64,000 nt of DNA from Phytoseiulus persimilis. Lineage: Eukaryota; Arthropoda; Arachnida; Mesostigmata; Phytoseiidae. Position numbers and translations under genes: made by a program. The notes under the pieces were generated by a model. That model saw only the letters and a program-made list of their open reading frames with translations. It was not told where the DNA came from and did no database searches. Position 1 is the first letter of the stretch, and every line of letters begins with the position of its first letter. The stretch is taken from NCBI GenBank assembly GCA_037576195.1, contig CM075103.1:24862001-24926000 (forward strand), read 5' to 3'. Below are positions 53,290 through 64,000 of the stretch, piece by piece.

Positions 53290-54480
53290 CAGGGCCAGTG
53301 ATGAGCCAACCCGCCGTGGACGGTGAAGGAGGCTCTCTGGACCCACGGTGGGCTCCGGCCAACGTCCGGCCCGAAGCCGCTTTGCAGGCCATGGCTGCAC
53401 TGGCTCAGGGTGGTCGTACCAATGCTGGAGCCATCCTCACTGAACTCCGGGCCGATGGACCATTTATGGCGCTGTCATCTTCAATTGCTGCCTGAGGTGA
53501 TGATCTCTACTGCAGCAGCATCCGTTAGGCACCTAACGAAGCGGGCTCGTGCCGCATCGGATTTGGTGGAATCGGCTCTCGTTGACGACGACGGTTTCAC
53601 CAAGGTGGCCAGTAGGACCACTTCCAGGAGGGTTCTTAGGACTGAGCCCGAGCTCACGGACCTTCGATTAGCAGAGGATAGAAACTTGGCCATAGTATAC
53701 TCTGTCCGAGTTATCTCGAGTACTCATCTGATGGATGTCTTCGAGGAATTACACCGTTTGGCTCCATTCGCCAAGCTCTCAGGTGGACCCGGTGGGGTAA
53801 CAGCGTCTGTGGCGTCCATCTCACAGGTTGATCTTTTGCTCAAGGTCTCCGTGCTCGGTTGAGTGCCCGTTGAAGCAACTTTGCTGTTGTTCGGATCTGA
53901 TGTCTTTTCTTCCTTAACTCATCGGCATCCGGGACCTAGTCGACTCCATCAGGGCACCCTTCAATGCGTGGTACCTGGACGACGGGATCCTGGGTGGACC
54001 AATAGAGACCCTAGTCCGAGACGTCCGGCGCGTCCTCAACTTCCATGGTATCAGCGGGCTTGATTTGAGCTCGGCGAAGTGTGAACTGTTCGCACCTGGA
54101 TTGGAAGGCGACCCCTCTCTCCGAGAGTTAACGGAGCTCCTCCCCGGTTGTGTTTCGATCACGGCGGCATCCCTGAATCTCCTCGGCGGTCCGCTACTGT
54201 CCGACGCTCTGCCGGGGTCTTTCAGTACGCTGACGGAGAGAGTCTGGGCTATGCGGGAGCGTCTCCCGTGGGTGAGCGCTCACCAGGGCCTTTTCTTGCT
54301 CCGGTCATCCTTCTCGGCCTGTCGCATTCAGCATTTGGTTAGGAGCAGAGATGTTCGGACTTTAGCAGCTTGATGCAACCATGGGATGACCAGCTCATTG
54401 AGTCCCCGAATACCTGCTCAGCCTTCGGCTCCTGGCCCTGGAACGTTCGCAGGCTCTGGGCATCAGGTCGCTGGGGGCAT
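53290..54480 (+). pseudogene. Decayed non-R1 LINE: ORF1-like stretch and RT fragment
   Basis: The first part (53300-53860, two frames) reads AALQAMAALAQGGRTNAGAI and DLVESALVDDDGFTKVASRT; DGFxxVxSR strings are common in LINE ORF1 proteins. From 53935 another frame reads DSIRAPFNAWYLDDGILGGP, with YLDD at the place of the catalytic YADD, followed by GLDLSSAKCELFAPG, which is the K-C block that follows the catalytic site in many LINE RTs. It continues to about 54480 through one stop at 54372. Everything between ORF1 and the RT centre is missing. The clade is uncertain. Confidence 0.6.
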
Positions 54481-54484
54481 CAGA

Positions 54485-55135
54485 ATGCCTCTCCATGCCT
54501 ATCACATTAGGGATTCTAAGCTCTTCCAGGTAAACTTCCCGGAATCCTCAGAGTCGAGGCGAAGTCCGATCGTTGCATCGTTGACGAACCACCATATGAT
54601 TTTCGTCCTCCTTCCTGATCGAGAGGCAACGTTGAGTTCATTTTGTTTCTGCCTCGGATCAGAGATCGAGCCAACGAAGTTGACTAACCTCGCTGTCCTG
54701 TCTATCGAGATGTCCATCACGACTGAGTTTAACTTCAATGAGGAGTCGATAGAAGATTCGCAGCTCCAGGAGCGAAGCAAATAATCCTCCAAGAATACGT
54801 TATCCAGTTGCTCATATAATATTCTAGTTGCTCACATTCGGGTCAGATCGCGCAAACTGTTTCCATTCCTCGGAAGATTTCCAGTTCGGATGATCATATT
54901 TTATGTTTGAGGGCATACAAAGATACATTCAGTGTGCATCAAACGCATTCAACTTCTCAGACCCAAAAGAAGAGGGGAAGGGGGCATCAAATCCGCTCCG
55001 GGCATCATGAAGGCTCGCTACGCCACTGTACAAGATCTGTTCACTCTCCACGTGCCATCTCCGAATGGGCTCGATGATTTGAATGAACGTACAATCCAAA
55101 CTTCTGTGAGCGCGATAAGACGCCGAAGTAATTGT
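54485..55135. other. Unassigned protein-like segments
   Basis: A 96-codon minus-strand frame (54792-54502) and a 70-codon plus-strand frame (54932-55144; KARYATVQDLFTLHVPSPNG) have protein-like composition but no domain I can name. The latter may be part of the Helitron that follows. Confidence 0.3.
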
Positions 55136-55149
55136 ATGAGCTAAGAGGA

Positions 55150-55535
55150 CTCATTGATGCTTCGGACGAATGCCGAGCAACGCGAACTCATATTGGAAGT
55201 CATACATCGCCTACACGATTGAAACCAGGAATCGATCCGAATTTCTTTGACAGTTAAAGCGAGTCGTGAGAAAACATTCGCTTTGAATGCTTCAATGAAA
55301 AACATACAATCGCATGAGCATACTCATCAGCATAATTCAATGAACAATGCATACATAGCGTCAGCAGCAACGGGCGAAGCAGCGGCCGAGGTGAACGGGG
55401 TAACTGCTCAAGCCTTCTTCCGGCTCACTCTATTCAGACAAACAGCTCAACCAACCAACGCAGTGCTCCAAACTTTTCGGCATCTACTGCAAGGTGTCAA
55501 ATGTGTGATCATAGACGAAGTAAGTACGTGCAGTT
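55150..55535 (+). pseudogene. Helitron/PIF1-type helicase fragment
   Basis: The frames give LRTNAEQRELILEVIHRLHD (55160-55220), then NAYIASAATGEAAAEVNGVT (about 55345-55405) and FRHLLQGVKCVIIDEVSTCS (55475-55540). In Helitron helicases the same order is: Q-motif-like N-QR-IxxxIxxxL, the P-loop GPAGxGKT, NAYIACATTGKAAxxxxGxT, and the Walker B VxxxIIDEVS. Here Walker B is intact, but the P-loop lysine region is not recognisable: where it should be, the text reads KASREKTFALN after a stop at 55220. No Rep/HUH nuclease is seen nearby. Confidence 0.75.
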
Positions 55536-55599
55536 CACTTCAACAAGTTCGGAGTCAACACTCACGCCGCTCCCGCATTGAGTGCCTTCCCCTAGGAAA

Positions 55600-57540
55600 C
55601 CTACCGGTCGCGAATTCGCTCAAACTTGTTGCATCAACTTCAAATTTTGAGTCGTCCCGGCTCCTCCGAGTTCCCGCTCGAAATTCCCCATTGGGAGGTC
55701 TTAAACCGGGTTATCCGAGGGACGTTGCCAGGGTGTCGAACTGGATCGTGGAAGGGGAGACGATCAGGACTCTCCCACGGCCAGGCGCGAGGCTGCCTGC
55801 TCCCCGCCCGAGGATGTCTCAGCTCACCTAGGAGCCTCAACACCAACGGGACCCTCGGGGAACCCAAGCGATGACCAGTCAGTGACATCCCTGTCCTGTT
55901 CCGAGGATGAACTTTCTCCAGAACTCCGCTTCGTACCAGGCAGAGTCGCCTGTGCTGGCTTTGAGCTTCCTGATAACCTGCGGAATCCTCCTCCCTTTCC
56001 ACAGTACAAGAATGCCTTCCTTCCTTAACGAGCCCTATGAGGGTGTGCGTCAAGGAGGGCCTCACACAGATTTCTATCGTGACTCAGCGCCAAGGACCAC
56101 AGGACCTCTCAGAGGAAACGCAAAGCCGAGTCGTCCACGGCGACCGTCACTATCAATCTGGGAGCATGTTCCTCCGCGCAAGTACGAGCGGGTCAGGGTC
56201 CCAAGACCTCAGAGGATTGCGGACGGCCACATCCGATTCAGGGTGTCGGGTGCTACCCGGGAGGCAACCTCAAGCCTCGTGTGGCCGTCAGTAAATAATC
56301 TGAGCTGGAGATCACCGTTCACAGCATGGATCATCAGGGACCTCGGTGAAACTATTCCTCCCCCGGATCTCGGAACGGCCCTCCTGAGCCCGAGTTTCCC
56401 TGGGGCTTCTCGAGAGAGCCTGTTCGGGCGACAGCTCTTGTATCGTCAAACTCCCTCCAGGCGAACAGGCCAGAAGGGCTCTGTCCAGATGGGATAGTTC
56501 AGCTGCCGTTTTGATGAGCCGGTCACGGTCCGCCAGTGCCTCAACTGCCTGAGCTTCGATCACAGCACCGCCGAATGCAGCTCACCTCCCTCCCAGCCCA
56601 AGAGATGCCTCAACTGCGGAGACACGGACCACACAGCTGATAAATTCAGCGCCCAGGCTCACTGCTGCTGCTGCGAGGCCGACGGTTCCTTCACCACTTC
56701 GACGAGCTGTCCTGTCTACCGAGCCGAAGCCACGTCCCTCAGAATGCATCGCATCAACTATGATCGAACGCGTACAGATTGATCTCAGCCGATCTCCTTC
56801 AGTTTTCGAGCTTGCAACACAACTTGCGACATTTCACGAACTTGACTATGCGGACGTTCGCATCGGCTCGGAGTCCCGGGTCTCCTCCCTTCGTAGCGCG
56901 CCAGACTGAGATGCAGTCGGCCCCTCCTCCACTGGCGTCTTGAACCCCTCACTCCTGTTTCAAAAGGGCCTCTCCACCAGCTCCTCCTTAACCCTCCTCA
57001 TCCAGGACTTCGTTTGGTTTCGGTTTATCTCCTCTAACCCTTCACTTCCAAAGTGCGAGGACTTCCATGTAGAGCTCGACTCCCCCCTTGCAGCCGTCAG
57101 TCAATCCAGATCCGTGGTCGCCGGCGACCTCAACGCGGCCCACAGGATGTGGAATAGAAGATGATCATGCCGGGAGCTCACGCTAACGAGGCGCTTGACA
57201 ACGTATCAGCTTGGATGCGCCCTCGAGACCCCTAACTGTTGCCTCCCCGTTGAACCGCGGGTGCTTTCCCGGGATCTGCACCCGCGGGTGAATGGCCACC
57301 CCATCGAAGCCCCCCGAACTGTGAAGTACCTGGGAATGGTCCTTGACTCAGAACTAACTTGGACTCTAGACTCTCCACTTAGACCCGGGCCACTAGACAG
57401 CGTCCGTCATCCCTCGAAACGCCTCTTTGGTCTCAAACAAGCATGGTATGCTCACATGCCCGCTGGGTCAAATGCTGTCGGGACACGGCTCGTTCGGCAC
57501 GTGCCTATTGAGGATCTGGAATCTTAAAAAGTTCTTCGAA
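55600..57540 (+). pseudogene. Decayed jockey/I-like LINE (ORF1 knuckles, EN and RT scraps)
   Basis: ORF1 remnants in shifting frames lead to CLNCLSFDHSTAECSSPPSQ, CLNCGDTDHTADKFSAQAHC and CCCEADGSFTTSTSCPVYRA (56525-56740), a run of CCHC-type knuckles with the CPVY ending usual in LINE ORF1s. Then VVAGDLNAAHRMWNRR (57115-57165), the endonuclease GDLNAxHxxW motif, and, after a large deletion, NGHPIEAPRTVKYLGMVLDS ELTW (57290-57365), the post-catalytic RT block xxVKYLGxxLDxxLxW. The tail LSGHGSFGTCLLRI (57475-57520) resembles the TGHG motif of the R1-clade copies. Most of EN and RT is gone. Confidence 0.7.
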
Positions 57541-57544
57541 GCTC

Positions 57545-60025
57545 TTCTTACAAAGCGGTTCGAAGTAATGCCAACTCATGTCGGTTCCCATCCAGCTTCC
57601 CCGATCAACTCGGAGGGTTGGTGAGTATTCTCTGTCCTTCAGATGGAGCGAGTCCCACACTACCTGGGGATCCTCCACAGGTGTACTTTGCCCGGCCAAG
57701 AAAAGTGTTATATACGCTTCAACTTTTTTTCCGTTATCGTCCAGGATGAGAGTCAGTTCTGCGTGGTCCTGCATCTGCTGAACAAGCCATGATAGTGACA
57801 GAGCAGCTGTAACGAGGGCAGAAAAGTGTCCCACCATGTTTGCTAGTTGATGGCGGGCGTGACTTGAGTTCCCTCAACAAGGAAACCTCAAACGTGATCG
57901 CCTGAATCGCTACCTGGGAACATGGTACGAGCACATCATAGAAGCACCGTCTCCACGAAATATCATCTGCGTAACTTCAATCAACGCGCTCCAGTCACCG
58001 TGAAAAAAGGGCATCGGTCTACACCCTGGGGTTCCAACAGTGGTCTATGTAGACCCCCGGGGGTCGGCGGAATTCACGGGGAAAAGCTCTATGTTGGTAG
58101 TATAACATACTACTGCTTATTCTGCGTGAAAACGTGGAGTATTTGCTTGTCCTTGGTGAGGTGAGGTGCGAACCGGTCATGATCTGTCTTTTGATCTCGA
58201 GGGGGCGATTTCCGGAGCAATTCATTGAAATCTCCTTGGGGTCCTTCGATGCCCCCAAGCTTTCAGCTCTCCGCTTCCTGAGCGCTACTTGAGGGTTCCG
58301 GGCGCGCCATCCTAGTGTGGGCATAGAGCGCGGATTTCTTACCGAAACTCTGAGATCTCTAACACGAGATGGATAGCTTCCCATTGGACGAGCAGAAACC
58401 GCGTTGTTTGATCAGTGATCTTATGTTCGAGCAGCTGAGCTTCGTGATCCAGAGAGCCTCGAGGTTTCATCTTTCCCTACTCATCAATTTGTTTCTATTT
58501 TGTCCCACATGAATTCACGTCTTCAAACCATCAGACTTGGTAAAAATCCAAAGCACAGCGTCGGACGCGCCGATCGTATTCAATTTATCCAATCAAATTC
58601 TGAAATCCGGCCCATTGCCAGTGTAAATATGATAGATTTGATACCCTGGTAGAGAAATCAGGGCCGGTCCGAGAGTACCTCATGTGGGCGCTCACTTCCC
58701 TGCACACTTGATTCCACTGCGTCTCCCGGCAACGGAGGAGAACGATTATTCATGCTGATTCCCGAGTTTTCCGAGGGGTGCACATTTTGGTCTTGGACCC
58801 AATCTGATATTGTCCGAGTGAAAGCCAAAATTGAATGAGGGCTTCTCCTGCAAATTTTGTGGCCCTTTCGAAAAATATGAAGCGTTTGATACATCAGGAG
58901 CGAAGATCGAGGACAAACCGGAGCCTCACAATTCGTTACATGGATGACTAAGTACCAGCAGAGTGCACCAAAGCCACAGGGAACGACGTTTTCACGTCAG
59001 AATCGGGTCGATTAGCCGACGGAACGGCCATGAACAAAAGAAAAAATCTTCGCGTCTCATTCTGTTTTCCACAGTTCGTTAGACCTTCATTTTTGGCTAT
59101 AATGAAGGCGCTCATGCGATATTCATTAATCATCATCAATCTATCCATACATTTACTTGTGCTGCCGGTGATGCTGCCGGTTGGTGGAAGAGATTATGAA
59201 TGATGATTAATGAATGATGCGTGAGCCCCTCAGTATGATAAAGTCGCTCTCAGTCTGATAAAAGAACCCCCGAATACTCGGGCATGTTGGCGGTCAAAAC
59301 CAACAACTTTCAACCACTCGAGCCATAAATAACGACACAAATCCAGGCTGGCCCCCAAGGTATCCGAAACGTTTTCTCATTTCTAGAGTATTCTTCGAAT
59401 CGACGAATTCCACTGACGAATCTGGTCGAGCATCATCTCCTAATGTCTCTAATAGGGACGTTGGAGGATGATCATCAGACCGGAGCGGCCTGGTTCTACC
59501 CTAATTCACGCTGCCGGCTGGTCGTCGAGTTTGTAATTTGGCCAAGAAACAACAAAGTTTGTCGATTGCAATAGGAGGGTTTCGTCGCCATTCTGGCGTC
59601 GACCTTGAACGATTGCAATTCTTCGAGGCGCAGCCAACGCGGTCGAAAACGATGAACCAGCGGTGTTTCTGACGGGGAGAACTCCGGATTCCAACGCTCT
59701 CTTCTAGAGATACATCATCGAAACGGAGAACTCGTCTCGGTTCAAGAGAAGACGAGCCTCCGCATTGGAACCGAGGTCTGAAAATGGTACAGTGATGTCG
59801 ACGATTAGCGTTCGGCTCACAAGGGAAGGTTGTGTATCGCACAACTCCGACTCCAAACAGATAGATTGAGATCAGTAGGCCTACAAGATACATGAAAAAC
59901 GACCGATGAAACATGTCCCGAGAGTCTAAGCAAGCTCTAGAAATCGCTGTGAAAGGTTTCGGGCCGGGCCATGTCCTGGAAGTCGCGCCGCGCGACACTG
60001 GGTCCACAAAAGCTCTCGTTCCATT
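57545..60025. other. Mostly unassigned; one protein-like minus-strand ORF
   Basis: The minus-strand frame 57837-57505 (110 codons; YSPTLRVDRGSWMGTDMSWH) looks like genuine old coding sequence but matches no family I know. At 58028-58090 a short GGGGTTCCAACAGTGGTCTA/GTAGACCCCCGGGGGTC stretch recalls hAT-MITE interiors such as 28528. At 59170-59215 a small ATGAATGATGATTA tract occurs. Nothing else supported. Confidence 0.35.
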
Positions 60026-60029
60026 GACG

Positions 60030-60136
60030 ATTTCCCAAGGCGAGATTATGTAGGCATTCTTGAATTCAGAGATCCAAGAGTGACTAGCCGTGAAGTCGCC
60101 AATGTTCAGCTCCGGTGCTTTTTGAAAAGCCCACAT
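60030..60136 (-). pseudogene. Pogo/Tigger-type (CENP-B-like) DNA-binding domain remnant
   Basis: Reads MWAFQKAPELNIGDFTASHS, then WISEFKNAYIIS. The second CENP-B/Tc5-type HTH of Tigger and pogo transposases has the form AxxxAxxLNIxDFxASNGWLxRFKxRHxIS, so the fit is good over about 32 residues. Downstream frame continues for 180 codons without a recognisable DDE domain. Confidence 0.5.
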
Positions 60137-60139
60137 CCC

Positions 60140-61535
60140 TGTGCTCTGGCCGTGTATGATCAGTCCTCAGAACTTTCCCCTGTTAATTTGAGTCCCGTCG
60201 TTTCGATGAGGCGACCATAATGCCACCCGAAGGAACCAGCGCTCTGATCTAGATAGCAAGCATGTTCGCCGATCCGTTGCTGCAGTTTTTTTTAGCTTGG
60301 AGTTCACGGAAGACGTCAGGCCTCGTTTTTGTCCCGGTGCGAAACCTCCCGATTCGCCGAGAGACCGTTTGCGACGCACCCGAGCAAGAATCATCCACAG
60401 TATCAGCTCGACAGCGTTTCTGGAGGAAGAGACTCCGTTCACGGGAGTGCCGCGCTCCGGATCGTCGGAGGACTGAGGAGGACACTCTGTAATCAACGAC
60501 TGACATTCCCATGCGTGTCATCCATTCCATCCTCAACACGTTTTCTAGCGGCGAAGAATTCGACTTTCATGGCAGACGATTTCATTAACTCGGAATCCAA
60601 TTGAGTTTTCACCCTTTTCGCCTCCAGGATCGATCAAGAGAATCCGTTGAGCTGTTCTTCTTTTTTGTGGAGTAGATTGTTGAGCTAACCCGACACTCGA
60701 TTGAGGTGGTCACCACTTTCGCTTCCTGGATCGATGAAGATAATCTGTTGGACGGTTTCTCCTCTTTGTGAAGCAGCTCATCGTTCCCGAATGGGAAGAG
60801 TTCGTGTTTGCAATCTGAATGTAATTTCTCCCCCCCCCCCCCCCCCCGAATCGTGTGCCGTTTCATACTCTGAGATGGTGCCACTGGCCGGGAGAGGGGA
60901 CTGTGTCATCAATTGGCCATAGTTCAGCTGTAGGGGCGCCGCAAAGTGGCTCACAACGGGAGAGAATTGCGAGCGAAACTATTGGCATGTTAGGAAAAGA
61001 GGTAAGACTGCGATTCGGCGTCATCTCCCCACAATTGAGATGGAGCCGATTGATTTATCCTCAAGTCAGTTACGCGTATGGGAAACTCTGTAATTTTTCG
61101 GAATTTGTCGGATAAGATTGAGCTTTACTGAGTTATCAGCTAAAAGTTCAGTGACCTTCTCGACAGCAATAGAAATTTCTTGGTGAACATTCATCGCCGT
61201 GAGACCGTTGAGTCTCCCTTCTTTCATAGCGGTTCGCCACGTGTGTTTTCGGCATCTTCAGCCAGGGGTGTGACCGGCTTTTTTTTGGGGGGGGGGGGGG
61301 GATGGGCGAGGATGCGATGATGATCATCATCGTCGCGAGATTCCATGGTCTCCGGTGCGCTCCGCGGTCACTTCTCTCCCGGACTCTTCATCCATTTCAG
61401 TTTCCAACGTTCGTATTTTCCCTCAATGGCTCTAAGGGTACAAGCCAGGCCGTTCTGATGGAATTCCGTCGCTGAATTGAGACCACTAGACTCGCAATCC
61501 TCGATGAATCTCGGTACATTGTTTTGGATCTTCGA
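60140..61535. other. No recognised gene; poly(C) and poly(G) runs
   Basis: A run of about 17 C occurs at 60831-60847 and one of about 15 G at 61288-61302 after eight T. No domains found; the related words ctggatcgatgaaga/caggatcgatcaagaga at 60625-60740 suggest an old duplication of about 110 bp. Confidence 0.4.
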
Positions 61536-61539
61536 AGCT

Positions 61540-62070
61540 TATTTTCTGCAGCCCTGGGAGAGGCCAGTCATCTCGTTGATGAGTTCATTCAAGCATGAAA
61601 TGGGAAGTGAGACTCTGAAGAACTCGTCTACTGTTTGCGAGGGGTGGTTATCTCTGTTCCTCTGAACGTTGTAAAATCTAGGGAGTTTGATGTCGATGTC
61701 CAGCTGAGAACAAATCGATTCGACTTCACTGAAAATTCCGGCGAACACTTTCTGCGTTTCCTCTTAGCTGCTGCAGAACAGATGTCATACTGTCTACGGC
61801 ATCGAGTTCTGGAAATAGATCGAGCTCGGAGGACTGAAGAGCTATTGACAGAGGGAGTACAAGTGAAAAAGCTGCCACGAATCCAAATGAGCAAATCGAG
61901 GTGAGGGGGTCAAGTGCGCGGTGACTTGCGTCTCTTCTGGCTGTGCTGAAGTCTGAGAGGGCGCTAAAGATCGGCGCGAACATCTTCTTGGGGTAGGGGA
62001 GGCCTGGTGAATTTCCATCCATCTGGTCGCACACAAGGGCTGGAGCCGAGGCGTCACCTCCTCGTTGAAA
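61540..62070 (-). pseudogene. hAT transposase pseudogene (P52rIPK/ZMYM-like)
   Basis: In order on the minus strand: LCATRWMEIHQ (about 62035), MFAPIFSALSDFSTARRDAS (about 61985), LTSICSFGFVAAFSLVLPLS (about 61905), AVDSMTSVLQQLRGNAESV (about 61790), then in a shifted frame VESICSQLDIDIKLPRFYNV, RDNHPSQTVDEFFRVSLPIS and LNELINEM (61725-61555). The TRWxxRH, KLPRxxxxQxxRxN and 'EYFRxSLxIPxLD' segments match P52rIPK/ZMYM1-type hAT proteins. At least two frameshifts; the N-terminus and hATC tail are absent. Confidence 0.75.
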
Positions 62071-62074
62071 TGTT

Positions 62075-64000
62075 CTCCTTGATTCTTCTCCTAATTGCCG
62101 TGAAGGACCTCGGGTTTCCTTGTCTGCTCGGAGCAATCGTCAGATGGGTTGAAGGATATCAACAAAGAAAAGGAAGATCGACGGCTTCCAACTATCCGAT
62201 CTCCTTCTTTTCCGCTCATTCAGACAGTTTTCCTCGTCCTCGAGGGGTTCACAATTCATTTCGACCACACGTGACAGGAATGATCGCTTCAATTGCCAGC
62301 TTGATGGGTATTCCGATTATAGTTTCGTTGATCAGTTCACCAGTACTTGGGTTCCCAGCCAGAAAAAAGTAGGCCTACGGAACCACTCGTTCAGATCTCT
62401 TCCCACGAAGATGGGTTGCGAAAAACTTACACAGAGATTTTGTCGCACCTTCACTAAGCAAGGGATCCTCTCAGCCGACCGAGAAGCAGGATACCGATCT
62501 TGATGGGCGTGCTAAGGATCTCAGCTCGCGGGAGGCATCGCGTGACGATTCGATGGGAATTTCTCCCTCTTCCTGGTTGAGGTCGCAGGTTCCACAGCTC
62601 TGTTCAAACGAGTCGATTATACGGAGATATCTTTTCCCAGGATCTTCTTCCCTCCGGTAGTGATGCACTTATGCTTCTGAGAACGACTGGAGGTAGGTTC
62701 ATTGTGGCTCCTCTGTGTGACATTTCTGAAACAGGGAGGGGAGAATATTTTCGGAGGCGGCGATGCTCTAGGTAGACTGAAGTTTTCGATGCATGAGAAT
62801 CTTTTGTCGGATTCCATCCGGGTCACAGAAAATGACACTGAATCATGAAGAAGCCTCCTGGGTCTCGTTTGGAGCCACATCCTGACGGAATACAGACCGA
62901 GACTCACCATTCTGAGTGGGCAAGACGAAAAATAGAAAACCCCTTCGAGTTTTTCTTTCGGCTGTGTCTCTCCGATGCGCCCGATGTGATGTTTTTCACG
63001 GGGAGCCTGCGGGGAGTCTGCGCGGTGAGGTTTCCATGGAACTGTGGCTCGATGCTGTGGCTGGGTCCGCTTTCTGAATCGGGTAATCTCAAGTTTCCCG
63101 GTTTTCAACCATTCGAACGAGACAGACTGGCTGAGTTCTCTTTTGGAAATTCGGAACATTTTACCTGACCCTTCAGTCTTGCTTTCGAAATAGATCATAT
63201 TCCCGAGCAGACCCGGGAGCATGAGCGAATGAATGGAACCACAGCGCAAAAAACGAGCCGCGATTTCCATGCTCTCACACTCGTGGAGCGTCTGGCCGTT
63301 CTTTTGTTTGTCGCTGCCACATCGTTCAGCGTAATCTTACAGGATCGAACTAGAGGATCGGTCGAGTTGCCGTCGGAATGGATCAGTCTTGCGTTGATTC
63401 GAGTGAAAATATTGTGTTCTCAGATTATCCTGGAACATCGTTTAGCTTGATCCACAGGGTAAATCCAACGCGGGGAAAAGCTCGAAGATACCGAAGGCGT
63501 TCGCGATGCTCCAGTGCTTCCAGGAGTATCGGCGCAAAATGTTCAAGGCAAATATGAAAGCTAAGGAAGTTCTCAAGACATGGGATTCTCGGAACAAGAC
63601 GTCCTTGACGTGAGACTCTCAGGCACCTCCCATCCCCAATGAGCGATGGAAGAATCGATGTAAGCTTCTCGGATTCATGGCTTGGATCCAGTTCCCCCTC
63701 GAAGGTGGGATCCACCCAATGAAACGTCTCGGTCTCCAGGAGTCCCGCGCGCAGCGATGCAACGAAAGCGAGTGGATGTGGACCCCTATAGTAAGAGTTA
63801 CGGCCTGATCCCTCCCTACGCCAGAGCGTAGTACTTCGGAGTACGGATCGTAAACCGTACTCCCCCATTCAACCTCAACGAACCACTCCCGCCTCAACAG
63901 CGCGTGCTTTTGCAACCCACGGAGCACTCTCGTAACCGGTATCGAGTCACATCGATCATGCAATTCATCAATGCTGCTTGACAGATGAAAGCAACTGAAC
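62075..64000. other. No recognised gene
   Basis: A 217-codon minus-strand frame (63270-62617) and a 147-codon one (63868-63425) have no domain I recognise and no supporting signals; they may be chance frames or decayed repeats. A 73-codon plus-strand frame at 63229 has one hydrophobic stretch (LAVLLFVAATSFSVIL). Confidence 0.35.

Noticed and set aside
62617..63270. A 217-codon minus-strand gene
   Set aside because: No recognisable domain, irregular composition, other frames also open; chance or decayed repeat is likelier.

Overview
The window looks like repeat-rich nuclear DNA of an animal, most likely an arthropod. This is inferred from the element mix: R1-clade LINEs, a BEL/Pao LTR retrotransposon, mariner and Tc elements, many hAT remnants and a tRNA-derived SINE. 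I found no bacterial operon, no rRNA or tRNA gene, no CRISPR array and no host gene that I can call intact. Almost every recognisable coding segment belongs to a transposable element.

Left part (1-9160): a decayed hAT transposase split by a 320-bp fold-back element; a frameshifted fragment of an mRNA capping enzyme guanylyltransferase domain; one copy of an unrecognised repeated gene family ('MSGQEQ'); a mariner with perfect 30-bp ends and a long open transposase; and a scrap of R1 reverse transcriptase.

Centre left (9161-20705): a non-autonomous hAT that carries a 45-bp minisatellite with a SINE inside it; a full-length two-ORF R1-clade LINE with a 12-bp target duplication, which splits the second 'MSGQEQ' copy; and a defective hAT with long subterminal repeats.

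Centre (20722-32200): a BEL/Pao element with 442-bp LTRs differing at one base, a 2169-codon open polyprotein and a TGTGT duplication (a very young insertion); a 242-bp hAT MITE; and a Tc element with double inverted repeats and a deletion over its second catalytic Asp.

Centre right (32200-42200): a long 45-bp minisatellite whose unit is 15 codons, interrupted by a second SINE and a second, broken R1-clade LINE; then a roughly 1-kb near-perfect palindrome.

Right part (42200-64000): a nested stack in which an R1-clade LINE (minus strand) is split by an autonomous-type hAT (itself holding a TAGGG-ended MITE) and by a fold-back element; then fragments of two other LINEs, a Helitron-type helicase, a pogo/Tigger-type DNA-binding domain and two more hAT transposases. 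Target-site duplications allow a relative order of insertions. BEL, mariner, the full-length LINE and the SINEs look youngest; the hAT and non-R1 LINE pieces look oldest.
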